From an uncultured Spirochaetales bacterium (GTDB lineage: Bacteria > Spirochaetota > Spirochaetia > Sphaerochaetales > Sphaerochaetaceae), in assembly GCA_944388965.1 (NCBI GenBank), contig CALXKL010000003.1, forward strand, positions 62,001 through 126,000: a stretch of 64,000 nt of DNA, given 5' to 3'. A model generated the notes under the pieces. That model saw nothing but the letters and a program-made list of their open reading frames with translations. It ran no database searches and had not been told where the DNA came from. Shown here piece after piece: positions 1 through 8,257 of this stretch; the first letter of the stretch is position 1; each line of letters opens with the position of its first letter. The translations under genes and the position numbers were made by a program.

Positions 1-1
1 C

Positions 2-625
2 CAGGATGCCTTCAGCCGCATCCATTCTCCGAAGAGGATCGTGATCATAGCCCCAATCCATGGACAGAAGATGGAGGACGATGTCGCCAGCAGCCTGTTC
101 ACCTACTCCAGCGGCGACGCGATGACTCCGCTCGGCCCTGTCAGGATACGATCGGTGGACGGAGTCAAGGTCAACGACAGCTATGCGGAGGAGGAGTACG
201 CGATAGAGCTCTTCTACCCGTATGTCGCCCTGAACTGCCCGGACAGCGTGATACTGCCGATCCTCACCGCGCTCGAGAGCAAGGAGGACATACAGGCACT
301 CTCGCGTCTCATGGCGGCGCTGAAGAAGGAGGAGAACGACACATTGTTCATAATCTCCGGCAACTTCACCCAGATCGGCAGAAGCGACGAGATAAACCAG
401 ATGGCACGCAATCTGAACGAGCTGCTGGAGAACAACGCACCGCTGCTCGATGCGGCGGCCAGGAAGAAGATATCAGGATGCGCCTATCGCATGATGGAGG
501 CCTCCCGCACCTCCATCCACGGACATTTCAGGATCATACAGGCCCGTTGCGGCAATTATGTCGGAGAGAGTCTGACGAACGAGGCGGACGGCCGCATCTG
601 GCAGGTATACGGGACCAAGGGTTGA
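2..625 (+). CDS. Memo-family (AmmeMemoRadiSam protein B-like) protein, 5' partial, degenerate metal site
   Basis: The frame is open to the window edge, so the N-terminus is missing; a GTG at 41 is only an internal candidate start. The visible 207 residues follow the Memo/TIGR04336 pattern. They show an 'IVIIAPIH' strand like the family's 'GPsH', then 'TPLGPV', then 'EEEYAIELFYPY' where the family has 'EHSLEvqLPF', then 'VILPIL', and finally 'LFIISGNFTQIG' where the family has 'vvSSDfsHYG'. Two usual metal-ligand His positions are therefore replaced (EHS to EEY, SHY to TQI), and only the first His remains. A family member that has lost metal chemistry is the likeliest reading. The next gene starts 4 nt downstream, suggesting co-transcription. 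The assignment rests on motif order, not on a search. Confidence 0.55.
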   Translation, partial: QDAFSRIHSPKRIVIIAPIHGQKMEDDVASSLFTYSSGDAMTPLGPVRIRSVDGVKVNDSYAEEEYAIELFYPYVALNCPDSVILPILTALESKEDIQALSRLMAALKKEENDTLFIISGNFTQIGRSDEINQMARNLNELLENNAPLLDAAARKKISGCAYRMMEASRTSIHGHFRIIQARCGNYVGESLTNEADGRIWQVYGTKG

Positions 626-629
626 CAGC

Positions 630-2135
630 GTGCAGATAATCACACACGAGATCGAGGGAAGAGAGAAGACATGCATACTGCTGGGCGACGAGTCGATGCA
701 GCCGCCCAAGCACATGATGCAGGGAGAGAAGCAGAGAGGAATCCTTCATATCGACGGAGAGGACAGGCCATGGACCTGGGACGGGCTGTGCACGATCGAA
801 GGCAGAAGATACGTGTACTTCGACCATCTCGAGCTCGACACGTTCGACACCATCGCATCGAAGCATCGTGACAAGGCCCTCTCCCTAGTGACCACCCTAG
901 CCACCATTCTGGCCAGGCAGAAGGAGGACTTCGTCAGCCCCCTGGTTGGCCTCTTCACCACATGGAGGGTCTTCATAGTCGAAGGCGGACGTGGCCTTCT
1001 TATCCTTCCGCCGGATCTTGGCGACCTGATATCGATATACATGACGGAGGACGAGAGGCAGGCCGGGCACGGCTTCTATGTCAAGCGTGGAACGGAGGAA
1101 GGATTCGCCATGATCCGCCAGGCCGCACAGCTTCTTTACTTCGCACTTGTCGGAATCAGGCCGTATGAGGACCAGATGATAAGGGATGCCGGATACGACG
1201 AGATCCCACTCGATGTGTACCGCAGCCGGATGTTCCCGGGCCTGGACGACAGGACGCTCGGGTTCATCAACTTCATCCTGCATGCAAGAGAGCGCGAACA
1301 GCGCGACATAATGGGCAACCGCAGGGGTCATGAGAATCTCGCATGGTTCGTCGCCAAGGCCTCCACGCTCTCATGGAATGTACCGGCTGTGGAAGAAGGG
1401 GAACTCCAGAAGGAGGCACAAGAGATCGCCTCTTCGACAGAGGTGCATAAGCTGATGGACGGCATCAGACGCTCGGCATCCAGACGGAACTTCTGGCGTG
1501 CCAAGGGCACGATCATCGTGATAGCCTCGATAGTTGCACTTCTGGTCGGCTCGATAGCATTCACGATCATCTCCAAGGCACTCGAGCCCCCGGTGACCCG
1601 GGATCTTGGACAGGAGGACATCATCTACGCCTTCTACGATGCGCAGAACCAGTTGAACGTGGACCTGATGCAGACGGCGATGAAAGGCTGCAGCGCTCCA
1701 CAGGAGACTGAGGTGATAAGCATGTACGTCACCATGCAGACACGCGCCGCCTACGAAGGGATCAGACCGCTCGTCCCCGCCGAGGACTGGATCGAGGCCG
1801 GACGGCCTGCGATCGCGAACACGAGCTACATATACGGAATCACGGACATAGCCGCAACAGACACAGGCGACGACACCTGGCATGTCGACGCGACGTACTA
1901 CTCGCCCTATCCATACGAAGAGGAGTACGAGGTCACAGAGATACCGCAGGACAAGGTCCTCGTCTACGTATACGACATGGATCAGGACTTCACCTTCACC
2001 TGGAACGACAGGGGATGGTGGAACATCACCCAGATGAGTCCTGTCTCCGTCGAGCTCGTCGACATGCTGTATGTGGATGCATACGACCCGGCGGCGAGGA
2101 TGCAGGAGAACAATCCGTCAGTCGATACGCTGTGA
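630..2135 (+). CDS. Single-pass membrane protein with kinase C-lobe-like cytoplasmic region
   Basis: A 501-residue protein starts at GTG 630, 4 nt after the Memo-like gene. Residues 1-290 are hydrophilic. One transmembrane helix lies at about residues 293-315, after a basic stretch, and residues 316-501 form an acidic extracytoplasmic domain rich in Tyr/Asp/Glu. The segment at about 150-250 ('AAQLLYFALVGIRPYED', then an Arg-rich helix) loosely resembles the C-lobe of a Ser/Thr protein kinase, but I see no Gly loop, catalytic HRD or DFG. A pseudokinase-like sensor is a guess. The last 18 nt overlap the convergent GGDEF gene. Function unknown. Confidence 0.6.
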   Translation: MQIITHEIEGREKTCILLGDESMQPPKHMMQGEKQRGILHIDGEDRPWTWDGLCTIEGRRYVYFDHLELDTFDTIASKHRDKALSLVTTLATILARQKEDFVSPLVGLFTTWRVFIVEGGRGLLILPPDLGDLISIYMTEDERQAGHGFYVKRGTEEGFAMIRQAAQLLYFALVGIRPYEDQMIRDAGYDEIPLDVYRSRMFPGLDDRTLGFINFILHAREREQRDIMGNRRGHENLAWFVAKASTLSWNVPAVEEGELQKEAQEIASSTEVHKLMDGIRRSASRRNFWRAKGTIIVIASIVALLVGSIAFTIISKALEPPVTRDLGQEDIIYAFYDAQNQLNVDLMQTAMKGCSAPQETEVISMYVTMQTRAAYEGIRPLVPAEDWIEAGRPAIANTSYIYGITDIAATDTGDDTWHVDATYYSPYPYEEEYEVTEIPQDKVLVYVYDMDQDFTFTWNDRGWWNITQMSPVSVELVDMLYVDAYDPAARMQENNPSVDTL

Positions 2136-3563
2136 GCCGTATAGCCTTCTGCGGATGGCCCTGGAATAGACCCATTCATCCGGGTCCATCGCGTAGAAGC
2201 GCTTCTTCTCCTGGTACATCAGCCGGTCGGCCTCGTCGAACTGCATCCTGAGGTCGCCGCCATGGGCGGTGAAGGAGATTCCGACCGCGACCAGTATGCC
2301 ATCGCCTGTCATGGCGCTCCTTACATCCTCGATGGCGGCCCGGAAGGCGGCTTCGTCCCTGTCGCTGTCCACGACCACGAACTCGTCACCCCCGATCCTG
2401 TACGTCTTGCCCTCGAAGCGCGAGTCCAGGTGCTGCGCGGTACGCACGATGAGCTGGTCGCCTGCGGCGTGGCCCATCCTGTCGTTGACGGCCTTCAGAC
2501 CGTTGATGTCGAAGTATGCGATGCCGAGGGGCCTGTCGACGTCATGGCATTTCGCAAGAAGCTGCGTGAACCTGTTGCGATTGTGCACTCCGGTGAGCAT
2601 GTCGACATAACCCATCTGCTCAAGCGCCCTCTCCATCTCGACGCGAGAGGTGATGTCGAAGCCTATGCGCTGGATTATGTCGCCCTCGGGACTTCTGCCC
2701 ACGAACAGGTTCGTCGTGCTCAGCACGACCGGCTTTCCCGAAGCGCTGTGGAGCGTGTAGTCGACATGCGAGATGTCTCCCGGATCGTGCAGCCTGGCAA
2801 GGGCCTCCCTGATGCGCGGTCTGTCCTCCTCGTCGACGTTCGGCGTGTGCCCGTATCTCCAGTCCAGAGAGACGATCCCCTTCTCGTCCGTTCCAAGGAA
2901 ATCGCACAGGGCCCTGTTGCTGGTCAGCAGATGATAGCCCTCATCGTTTCTCAGAAGCCGGATGATCGCGCATGGAACCGTGTTGTATATGCTTGCAAGC
3001 TCCTCGGTCTGCCTGGCTATCAGATGTCTGGCCTCGTCTATCTGCTCCTGCATGTATTCGTATGTATGGCGGGCGACCTTCGTCGGGAAGCCGACCTCGT
3101 CCGGCGCCATCTCCACATACGGGTTGGAAATGTGGATGTGGGCACAGCGCGCCTGTCCATCCACCCAGCGGATTGCGGCGGTTATCCTCTGATGGACGCG
3201 TACGAAGACGTTCGTGGACGAGTCGGTCTGTATCCACATCATCCCGCTGACGATGTATATGTCGTCAGCCAGTCTTATGGCGTCATACCGCTCATCAGAG
3301 ATCTCGCAACGGGGGACCTTGCCGTCCATGTCCTCGAATATCCTCTTGACATGGTCATGCCCGACTCCGTACTCGTTCTCCCCTGCTCCAAGCCAGGAGA
3401 AGGGATCGTCGAACAGGCACGTCAGGCCGTCGATGTCGTTGTCGCAGTAGTGTCTGTGCATCATCAGGCTCGTCAGTTCGATGGCCTGCCGGGAGCGTTC
3501 GTCATGCGCACCCGCGTCATGGCGCATGTCTTTCCTGTCCTTTCCGTCAATATGACATCCCAT
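2118..3563 (-). CDS. Diguanylate cyclase with SnoaL-like and PAS domains
   Basis: This 481-residue soluble protein has three parts. Residues ~20-150 are SnoaL/NTF2-like ('FSWLGAGENEYGVGHDHV'). A PAS-like sensor covers ~185-310. The C-terminal ~165 residues are a GGDEF domain with an intact 'RIGGDEF' signature and the preceding 'DINGLKAVND' segment. It should make cyclic di-GMP from two GTP. The usual RxxD inhibitory site before the motif is not present, so product inhibition may be weak. No membrane helix is visible, so sensing is cytoplasmic. ATG 3563 is preferred over the TTG at 3569 because AGGGG lies about 9 nt upstream of it. It overlaps the end of the opposing gene by 18 nt. Confidence 0.85.
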   Translation of the reverse strand: MGCHIDGKDRKDMRHDAGAHDERSRQAIELTSLMMHRHYCDNDIDGLTCLFDDPFSWLGAGENEYGVGHDHVKRIFEDMDGKVPRCEISDERYDAIRLADDIYIVSGMMWIQTDSSTNVFVRVHQRITAAIRWVDGQARCAHIHISNPYVEMAPDEVGFPTKVARHTYEYMQEQIDEARHLIARQTEELASIYNTVPCAIIRLLRNDEGYHLLTSNRALCDFLGTDEKGIVSLDWRYGHTPNVDEEDRPRIREALARLHDPGDISHVDYTLHSASGKPVVLSTTNLFVGRSPEGDIIQRIGFDITSRVEMERALEQMGYVDMLTGVHNRNRFTQLLAKCHDVDRPLGIAYFDINGLKAVNDRMGHAAGDQLIVRTAQHLDSRFEGKTYRIGGDEFVVVDSDRDEAAFRAAIEDVRSAMTGDGILVAVGISFTAHGGDLRMQFDEADRLMYQEKKRFYAMDPDEWVYSRAIRRRLYGSQRID

Positions 3564-3710
3564 ATCCAATTCCCCTCATCATTGGATCGAAATCATTCCC
3601 GGTCGATTAAATGGTAAGGCCAAATCCGCGCCGGCGCAACAATCAACGCGCCTCTTCCATGGCCGGGGATGTCGCGTTCGCCGGATGGAGGGCGTCATGT
3701 GGAAACGGGT

Positions 3711-4655
3711 TCAGAATGTCGAAAGATAGTCTTCTACGACAGTGCGAACGCCTTCGATATCGTCGGCATCGATCCGGATCGAATCGGAGAACGAGCGGAA
3801 GAACGTCATCTGGCGCTTTGCATAGGCCTTTGTGTTGCGCTCTATCTGTGCGGCTATCGCTGAAAGCGGAAGGCAGCCTTCGTCGAAGGCATGGAAGAAC
3901 TCGGCATACCCTATTCCGCCTATGCCGGGCCACTCGAGCGAGGCATGCATACGTCGGAGAGATCTTATCTCGTCGACGAGTCCGTCGGCGAACATCTGTG
4001 CGATCCTTTGACGGATGCGCTCATGAAGCTGCTCCTTGTCACGCACGATCTCGAGTATCAGAGGCCTCATGCCTAATCTCGGTTCATGCGGAAGGGTGAA
4101 CGACGAAAGGGGTCTGCCGCTCTGGTAGTAGACCTCGAGGGCGCGCGTGATGCGGTACACGTCATGGACGTCTATCCTCGCACCACTGACCGGATCCACG
4201 CTGCATAGCTTTCCGTGCATTGCCTGTGCACCTGTGCGCCGAAGCTCGTCGGCGACGCGACTGCGCACCTGTGCATCCACCTTGGGTGCCTGAGACAGTC
4301 CATATAGGAAATGACGGAAATAGTATGCGGTCCCTCCTGTCACAAGCGGTATGTCGCCATCGTCCCAGATCCGCTCGACCGCCTCGTCGGCCTTCTCTAT
4401 GAACTGTCCGACGGAGAACTGCTGCCAGGGGTCCAGGATGTCGACCAGGTGATGAGGGATTCTGCGCATGAGGTCATGAGACGGCTTTGCGGACCCGACA
4501 TCCAGATATCTGTACACCTGGACGGAGTCCGCATTCACAATCTGATAACCTTTGTTGAAGAGCCTTTCCACCAGGGCGGTCTTGCCGCTTGCGGTGGGGC
4601 CGAAGAGGAAGACTATCGGCTTATTTCTTCTCGTCGGTCGTGTACTTGATCTCAT
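3711..4655 (-). CDS. miaA: tRNA dimethylallyltransferase
   Basis: MiaA transfers a dimethylallyl group from DMAPP to N6 of A37 in tRNAs reading UNN codons. At 314 residues it has normal family length. The P-loop 'LFGPTASGKTAL' is near residue 16, followed by 'NADSVQVYRYLDVGSAKP' and 'HHLVDILDPWQQFSVG', then 'VTGGTAYYFRHFLYG', all MiaA hallmarks. The start chosen (ATG 4655) lies inside the end of rpoZ, a 35-nt overlap, so translation is probably coupled. It is the second gene of the rpoZ-miaA unit driven by the promoter at 4854-4882. About 140 bp without a gene separate its end from the GGDEF gene start. Confidence 0.96.
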   Translation of the reverse strand: MRSSTRPTRRNKPIVFLFGPTASGKTALVERLFNKGYQIVNADSVQVYRYLDVGSAKPSHDLMRRIPHHLVDILDPWQQFSVGQFIEKADEAVERIWDDGDIPLVTGGTAYYFRHFLYGLSQAPKVDAQVRSRVADELRRTGAQAMHGKLCSVDPVSGARIDVHDVYRITRALEVYYQSGRPLSSFTLPHEPRLGMRPLILEIVRDKEQLHERIRQRIAQMFADGLVDEIRSLRRMHASLEWPGIGGIGYAEFFHAFDEGCLPLSAIAAQIERNTKAYAKRQMTFFRSFSDSIRIDADDIEGVRTVVEDYLSTF

Positions 4656-4821
4656 CGTTCAAGACCTGGTCCAAAACGTGGGTTACGACCTTCTCGCCGT
4701 TCTTCTCGATCTCGTCCTTGAGATTCGTGGCCTGGATGACGTTCGCCTCCTTGATGGCGACGCAGGTCATCTCGTAGATGTTGCCTTCCTTGTCTATAAG
4801 CTTGTCTAGTAGGACGCTCAC
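4621..4821 (-). CDS. rpoZ: DNA-directed RNA polymerase omega subunit
   Basis: This 66-residue protein has the omega core: 'NIYEMTCVAIKEANVIQ' followed by a charged helix and 'GEKVVTHVLDQVLNDEIKY'. It is shorter than the ~90-residue E. coli protein, which fits the compact omega of spirochaetes. Omega stabilises beta-prime during polymerase assembly. The start is GTG 4821, with AGGAG 8-9 nt upstream. The 3' end overlaps miaA by 35 nt. A near-consensus promoter lies at 4854-4882. Confidence 0.85.
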   Translation of the reverse strand: MSVLLDKLIDKEGNIYEMTCVAIKEANVIQATNLKDEIEKNGEKVVTHVLDQVLNDEIKYTTDEKK

Positions 4822-4853
4822 TGCTAATCTCCTGAATGTATTGTGACTATGGA

Positions 4854-4882
4854 ATAATAGAGAATCGACGCGAAATGGTAAA
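4854..4882 (-). promoter_or_regulatory. Sigma70-type promoter for rpoZ-miaA
   Basis: On the minus strand, TTTACC (4882-4877) and TATTAT (4859-4854) are separated by 17 nt. The expected start near 4847 leaves a leader of about 25 nt with an AGGAG site before the rpoZ GTG. Confidence 0.6.
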
Positions 4883-4888
4883 TAGGTT

Positions 4889-5413
4889 TCACTGTGCGCG
4901 CCGCCTGTCGACCTCCTGGACTATCATCTCGACGATCTGGTCCGGGGTCCTGTCGTCCGTGTCGATGACGAGATCCGCGGGAGAAGTGTCGCAGTTGTCG
5001 ATTCCGTAGATTCTCCTGTAGCGTGCGCTGTCGTTCGCATCACGCCTCTCGGTCTGCTCCAGACGCTCCTCGAGGCTTCCCCCCTCCCGCTTGAAGATGC
5101 GTTCGGCCCTCCTGGCCGGGGACGCCGTGAGATAGACCTTGAGATCCGCATCCTTGAGCATCCAGATCGCAAGCCGGCTGCCAAGCACGCAGTCCTTTTC
5201 AGCCATGGCCATCTCGACCTGTCTGCGGTCAAGCTCCCTGTCGATGTCGTCATCCCCTTCCGCCATCGAGCAGAACGTCCAGAAGTCGACACCCCGCTCC
5301 TGGGCCATCTGGCGGAATGTGAAGTTTATGAGCGGGAAGCCCAGCCTCTGCGCAAGCAGAGTGCTGACCGTGGTGTTCCCGCAACCCGATTTCGAACTGA
5401 TCGCTATCCTCAT
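4889..5413 (-). CDS. Cytidylate kinase-like P-loop NMP kinase
   Basis: A 174-residue protein begins 'MRIAISSKSGCGNTTVS', a P-loop of the type seen in the short cytidylate kinase family of archaea and some bacteria, followed by 'INFTFRQMAQERG' and an Arg-rich lid near residues 110-130. It probably phosphorylates CMP/dCMP, though the exact nucleotide cannot be read from sequence. One oddity is Asn in the P-loop position usually held by Lys ('GCGNTT', not 'GxGKTT'). ATG 5413 overlaps the yicC stop by 4 nt (ATGA), so the two are translationally coupled. A second cytidylate-kinase-like gene lies at 14393. Confidence 0.75.
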   Translation of the reverse strand: MRIAISSKSGCGNTTVSTLLAQRLGFPLINFTFRQMAQERGVDFWTFCSMAEGDDDIDRELDRRQVEMAMAEKDCVLGSRLAIWMLKDADLKVYLTASPARRAERIFKREGGSLEERLEQTERRDANDSARYRRIYGIDNCDTSPADLVIDTDDRTPDQIVEMIVQEVDRRRAQ

Positions 5414-6279
5414 TCTATGTTCCTTATCTGCTCCCGGATGTTCTCCAGGTCGTCCTTCATCTGCACCGTATGGAGGGTTATCTCGACGTTCTGGCTCTTG
5501 CTTGCGGTCGTATTGACCTCCCTGTTCATCTCCTGGCACAGGAAGTCGAGCTTCTTGCCCACCGGCTCGTCGCTTTCAAGGAGGCTGAAGTACTGCTTCA
5601 CATGGGTCCTGAGCCGGTTCTGCTCCTCGTTGATCGAATACTTGACCAGAAGGGCCGCGACCTCCTGCATGAGCTTGGTCTCGTCGAAGCGTGCTCCGAT
5701 GTCCAGCTCCCTGTATTTCTCCAGCAGGATGTTCCTGAACCAGTCCTCATACGAGCCGACAAGACGGGCGATGCTGTCATTGGCCTGGGCGAACGAACGG
5801 CCAAGGCGCTCGAGGTCGCGCCTCGTCTCCTCGCCCTCTCTGGCACGCGATGCGGTAAAGTCGGCAAGCGCGGCCGACAACGCCTCCTCGAGTCCAGCCC
5901 TGTACTCCTCGCTGTCGCGCAGGGTCGAGGTGGTGAAAAGCCCTTCTATGGAAAGGAGGGATGCGGCATCGATGCCAAGAGCGACGCCCTTGCGCTCCTC
6001 TATGTCGCGGAACGAAGCCAGGTACTGGTCCAGCAGCGCGCTGTCGACATGGACGGTGCTGCGGCTCTCGAACACCTTCAGGCGCACCGCGACCTCGACC
6101 TTTCCACGGCTGGCGACCTCCTTGACCCTGCCCGTCACATACGCCTCGAACGGACTGAGCACGGGATTGAGGTTCACGTATATGTCCAGATATCTGTTGT
6201 TGTAGCTCTTGATCTCGACTTCAAGCTGGTACTCGTCTTCGACATGGCTCGCGTGGCCATATCCGGTCATGCTCTTCAT
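5410..6279 (-). CDS. yicC: YicC family endoribonuclease
   Basis: The 289-residue protein begins with the family signature 'MKSMTGYG', and has 'EIKSYNNRYLDI' near residue 25 and the C-terminal 'EEQNRLRTHVKQY' and 'GKKLDFLCQEMNREVNT' blocks. YicC proteins are reported as RNA-cleaving enzymes in E. coli and B. subtilis. ATG 6279 is chosen because GGAGGGG ends 3 nt before it and because homologues start at this motif; a GTG at 6294 and an ATG at 6291 are possible earlier starts. The gene sits between murC and the CMP-kinase-like gene in one minus-strand unit. Confidence 0.93.
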   Translation of the reverse strand: MKSMTGYGHASHVEDEYQLEVEIKSYNNRYLDIYVNLNPVLSPFEAYVTGRVKEVASRGKVEVAVRLKVFESRSTVHVDSALLDQYLASFRDIEERKGVALGIDAASLLSIEGLFTTSTLRDSEEYRAGLEEALSAALADFTASRAREGEETRRDLERLGRSFAQANDSIARLVGSYEDWFRNILLEKYRELDIGARFDETKLMQEVAALLVKYSINEEQNRLRTHVKQYFSLLESDEPVGKKLDFLCQEMNREVNTTASKSQNVEITLHTVQMKDDLENIREQIRNIE

Positions 6280-6294
6280 CTTCCCCTCCATCAC

Positions 6295-7701
6295 TCAGGA
6301 TAATCCACAGCGGCGACGCTGGGCAATTCCTCCAATCAGTTTCCTGTTGTCTCCGGCACCCAGGGTGACGAGCACGTCGCCCGGTTCCAGAAAGGCCGAC
6401 AGGGATTCCACGGCCTCGTCATCACTCCTGCGGTAGAAGACGCTGGAAAGACGTCCGTAGAATGTCCTGAAGACCTGTCTGTCCAGCGCCTTGAACAGGC
6501 GTAGCGATTCATCGATCTGGTCATCATCTCCTCTCGACGAGGCGTACACGCCCTGAATGAAGACCGCGTCGCATCTTGACAGGACGCTGACGAAGTCCTT
6601 CATCAGGGCCTTCGTCCTGGATGCGGTGTGCGGCATGAACAGCACGACCAGCCGTCTAGACGGATATCGCTTCCTGAGGTTCCCGATGCACACCTTCATC
6701 TCGTCAGGATGATGTGCATAGTCGTCGACATACGTGACTCCGCCCTCCTCGAGCACGACCTCCCCACGGGCCGTCAGGCCGGGGAAGTGTGAAAGCAGCG
6801 GAATCAGTGCATCCGCTTCACGTGCAATGGATGACTCATCGAGATCCATTCCCCGGATAGCCGAGGAAAGTGCGGCGCAGGCCAGAAGTCCGGCCACATG
6901 GTCGTAGAGGATCTCCATGCTCCGCTCCGTAGACGAGAAGGCGCCGGTGCATCCGGACACGCTCCACCTGTCGTCTGGCGTGTCAGATAGGCTGAAACGG
7001 CCTCTCGGGCCATATGATATGAAACGGATGTCGGGCCTCTCGCTCTGCCAGTCCTTTGCATGACGGGAGAGCGATGAGTGATGGATGACGAGCGAGCAGC
7101 GAGGCATCCGGATGATGCGTTCGCGGAAGCTCCTGTACACATCGGCGATGTCGCTGAAGAAGTCCGGATGGTCGTAGGCGATCGATGTCACGACGAGGAT
7201 GTCAAGATCATACAGTAGGAAGTGGTCCTGGTATTCGCAGGCTTCGAGGACGAGTCCCCTATCGCCCGCATGATAGGTGCCGTTGGAGTGCTGGAGAAAC
7301 GATCCGTATACGGACCCCGCAGGCAGAGCCGACTTTTCGGCCAGATAGGAGGCGACGGCGCACGTCGTGCTCTTGCCGTGCGTGCCACTCACTCCGACGG
7401 TGATCCTGTCACGGCTGAGCCTTGCAAGCATCTGGGGATACGTCAGCACGTCGATGCCGCGCGAAAGGGCCTCGTCGACGGAACGTGGCGGTCTCTTCTC
7501 ATATCCAGTGGAATAGACAAGGACATCTACATCATCCGGCAGAGGCGAGCCAAGCGGGAATATCCGGAACGACGAGATGATGTCGCGTGTGTAGAAGTCC
7601 TCCTCGACATCCTCGCCTTCGACATGGTCTCCGCCAAGGGCCAGATAGCTGGCCAGATGGCTCATGCCGGTTCCTTTGATCCCCACAAGGTAATACTTCA
7701 C
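6295..7701 (-). CDS. murC: Mur ligase, probably UDP-N-acetylmuramate--L-alanine ligase
   Basis: At 468 residues this is MurC-sized. It has an N-terminal Rossmann segment 'VGIKGTGMSHLASYLA', the ATP-binding loop 'GVSGTHGKSTT' near residue 105, 'EACEYQDHFLL' in the place of MurC's ESDES region, 'DDYAHHPDEM' and 'LFMPHTASRTKAL' in the C-terminal domain, and a final 'LGAGD'. It would add L-Ala to UDP-MurNAc in cytoplasmic peptidoglycan synthesis. Mpl is the main alternative; the 'GTHGKSTT' and 'YAHHP' motifs occur in both. Start is GTG 7701 with GGAGG 7 nt upstream. The usual ESDES acidic signature is altered, so a divergent MurC is likely. Confidence 0.8.
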   Translation of the reverse strand: MKYYLVGIKGTGMSHLASYLALGGDHVEGEDVEEDFYTRDIISSFRIFPLGSPLPDDVDVLVYSTGYEKRPPRSVDEALSRGIDVLTYPQMLARLSRDRITVGVSGTHGKSTTCAVASYLAEKSALPAGSVYGSFLQHSNGTYHAGDRGLVLEACEYQDHFLLYDLDILVVTSIAYDHPDFFSDIADVYRSFRERIIRMPRCSLVIHHSSLSRHAKDWQSERPDIRFISYGPRGRFSLSDTPDDRWSVSGCTGAFSSTERSMEILYDHVAGLLACAALSSAIRGMDLDESSIAREADALIPLLSHFPGLTARGEVVLEEGGVTYVDDYAHHPDEMKVCIGNLRKRYPSRRLVVLFMPHTASRTKALMKDFVSVLSRCDAVFIQGVYASSRGDDDQIDESLRLFKALDRQVFRTFYGRLSSVFYRRSDDEAVESLSAFLEPGDVLVTLGAGDNRKLIGGIAQRRRCGLS

Positions 7702-7717
7702 TCAAGATCCTCCGGAT

Positions 7718-7746
7718 ATAACAAAAGCGGGGTGATGATCCCCCGC
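7718..7746 (-). terminator. Intrinsic terminator after the zinc-ribbon gene
   Basis: GCGGGG at 7727-7732 pairs with CCCCGC at 7741-7746. On the minus strand the stem is followed by TTTTGTTATAT. It lies between the zinc-ribbon stop and the murC start, so murC may have its own or read-through transcription. Confidence 0.7.
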
Positions 7747-7768
7747 CTCGAATGCATCAGAGCCTGCC

Positions 7769-7933
7769 TTACTTCTTCAGCTTGGCGTTGCACTGCTTGC
7801 AGACATTGACCTTTGCTCCGTCGAGCTCGACTTCGTAAAGGCACTTGATGGCCTCTCTCTTGCAGACAGGGCAGGTTCCCCTTCCGTGGTTGGCAAGCTC
7901 TCTGATGCCGGTGCCTCTATGTGCTTTCGACAT
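7769..7933 (-). CDS. Small zinc-ribbon protein, 54 residues
   Basis: This short gene starts at ATG 7933 with a strong GGAG site 5-6 nt upstream and ends TAA at 7769. The product begins MSKAHRGTG, is basic, and carries two Cys pairs, 'CPVC' near residue 21 and 'CKQC' near residue 46. It ends NAKLKK. Two CxxC knuckles about 21 residues apart are typical of a zinc ribbon. Its size and basic charge are compatible with an RNA- or ribosome-associated role, but it does not match L32, L33, L36 or S14. Function unknown. A terminator follows. Confidence 0.75.
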   Translation of the reverse strand: MSKAHRGTGIRELANHGRGTCPVCKREAIKCLYEVELDGAKVNVCKQCNAKLKK

Positions 7934-8257
7934 TTTCTTCTCCTATAGGTTGGTTTTTTGCGCACTCGTCATTTAGCCACCATTTTCCGATTATGTCAAT
8001 GACGGAGGACATGAAGGGTGCCAGTCGTCGAACCTGTCGATCAATGTCCTCTCGAAGACCATGCGTGGATTCAATAATCGACGAGCGTGGACATGAGAGG
8101 ACCTCCTAAAGGATTTCGATTCGAATACCGATGCACTCATGATGTCTATGCCCATCTGCAGAATGACAACGGCCATGACAGGAATGAAGTTCCCTTGGGA
8201 AATGGAAGCCGCTTGCATATGTACAGCCGCCGGCGTTTTCCAATCCCGCAGAAGAAG
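7934..8257 (-). other. Intergenic stretch, no supported gene
   Basis: About 320 bp lie between the PHP gene stop and the zinc-ribbon start. The end near 7934-7980 is T-rich and probably holds the zinc-ribbon promoter. A 75-codon minus-strand frame at 7991-8218 has one hydrophobic stretch but no ribosome binding site or recognisable family. I see no RNA gene. Confidence 0.5.

Noticed and set aside
2262-3617. 451-codon plus-strand frame across the GGDEF gene
   Set aside because: The minus strand carries an intact GGDEF motif; the plus frame has no ribosome binding site or recognisable domain.
7991-8218. 75-codon minus-strand frame in the gap before the PHP gene
   Set aside because: No ribosome binding site, no family resemblance and poor codon pattern.
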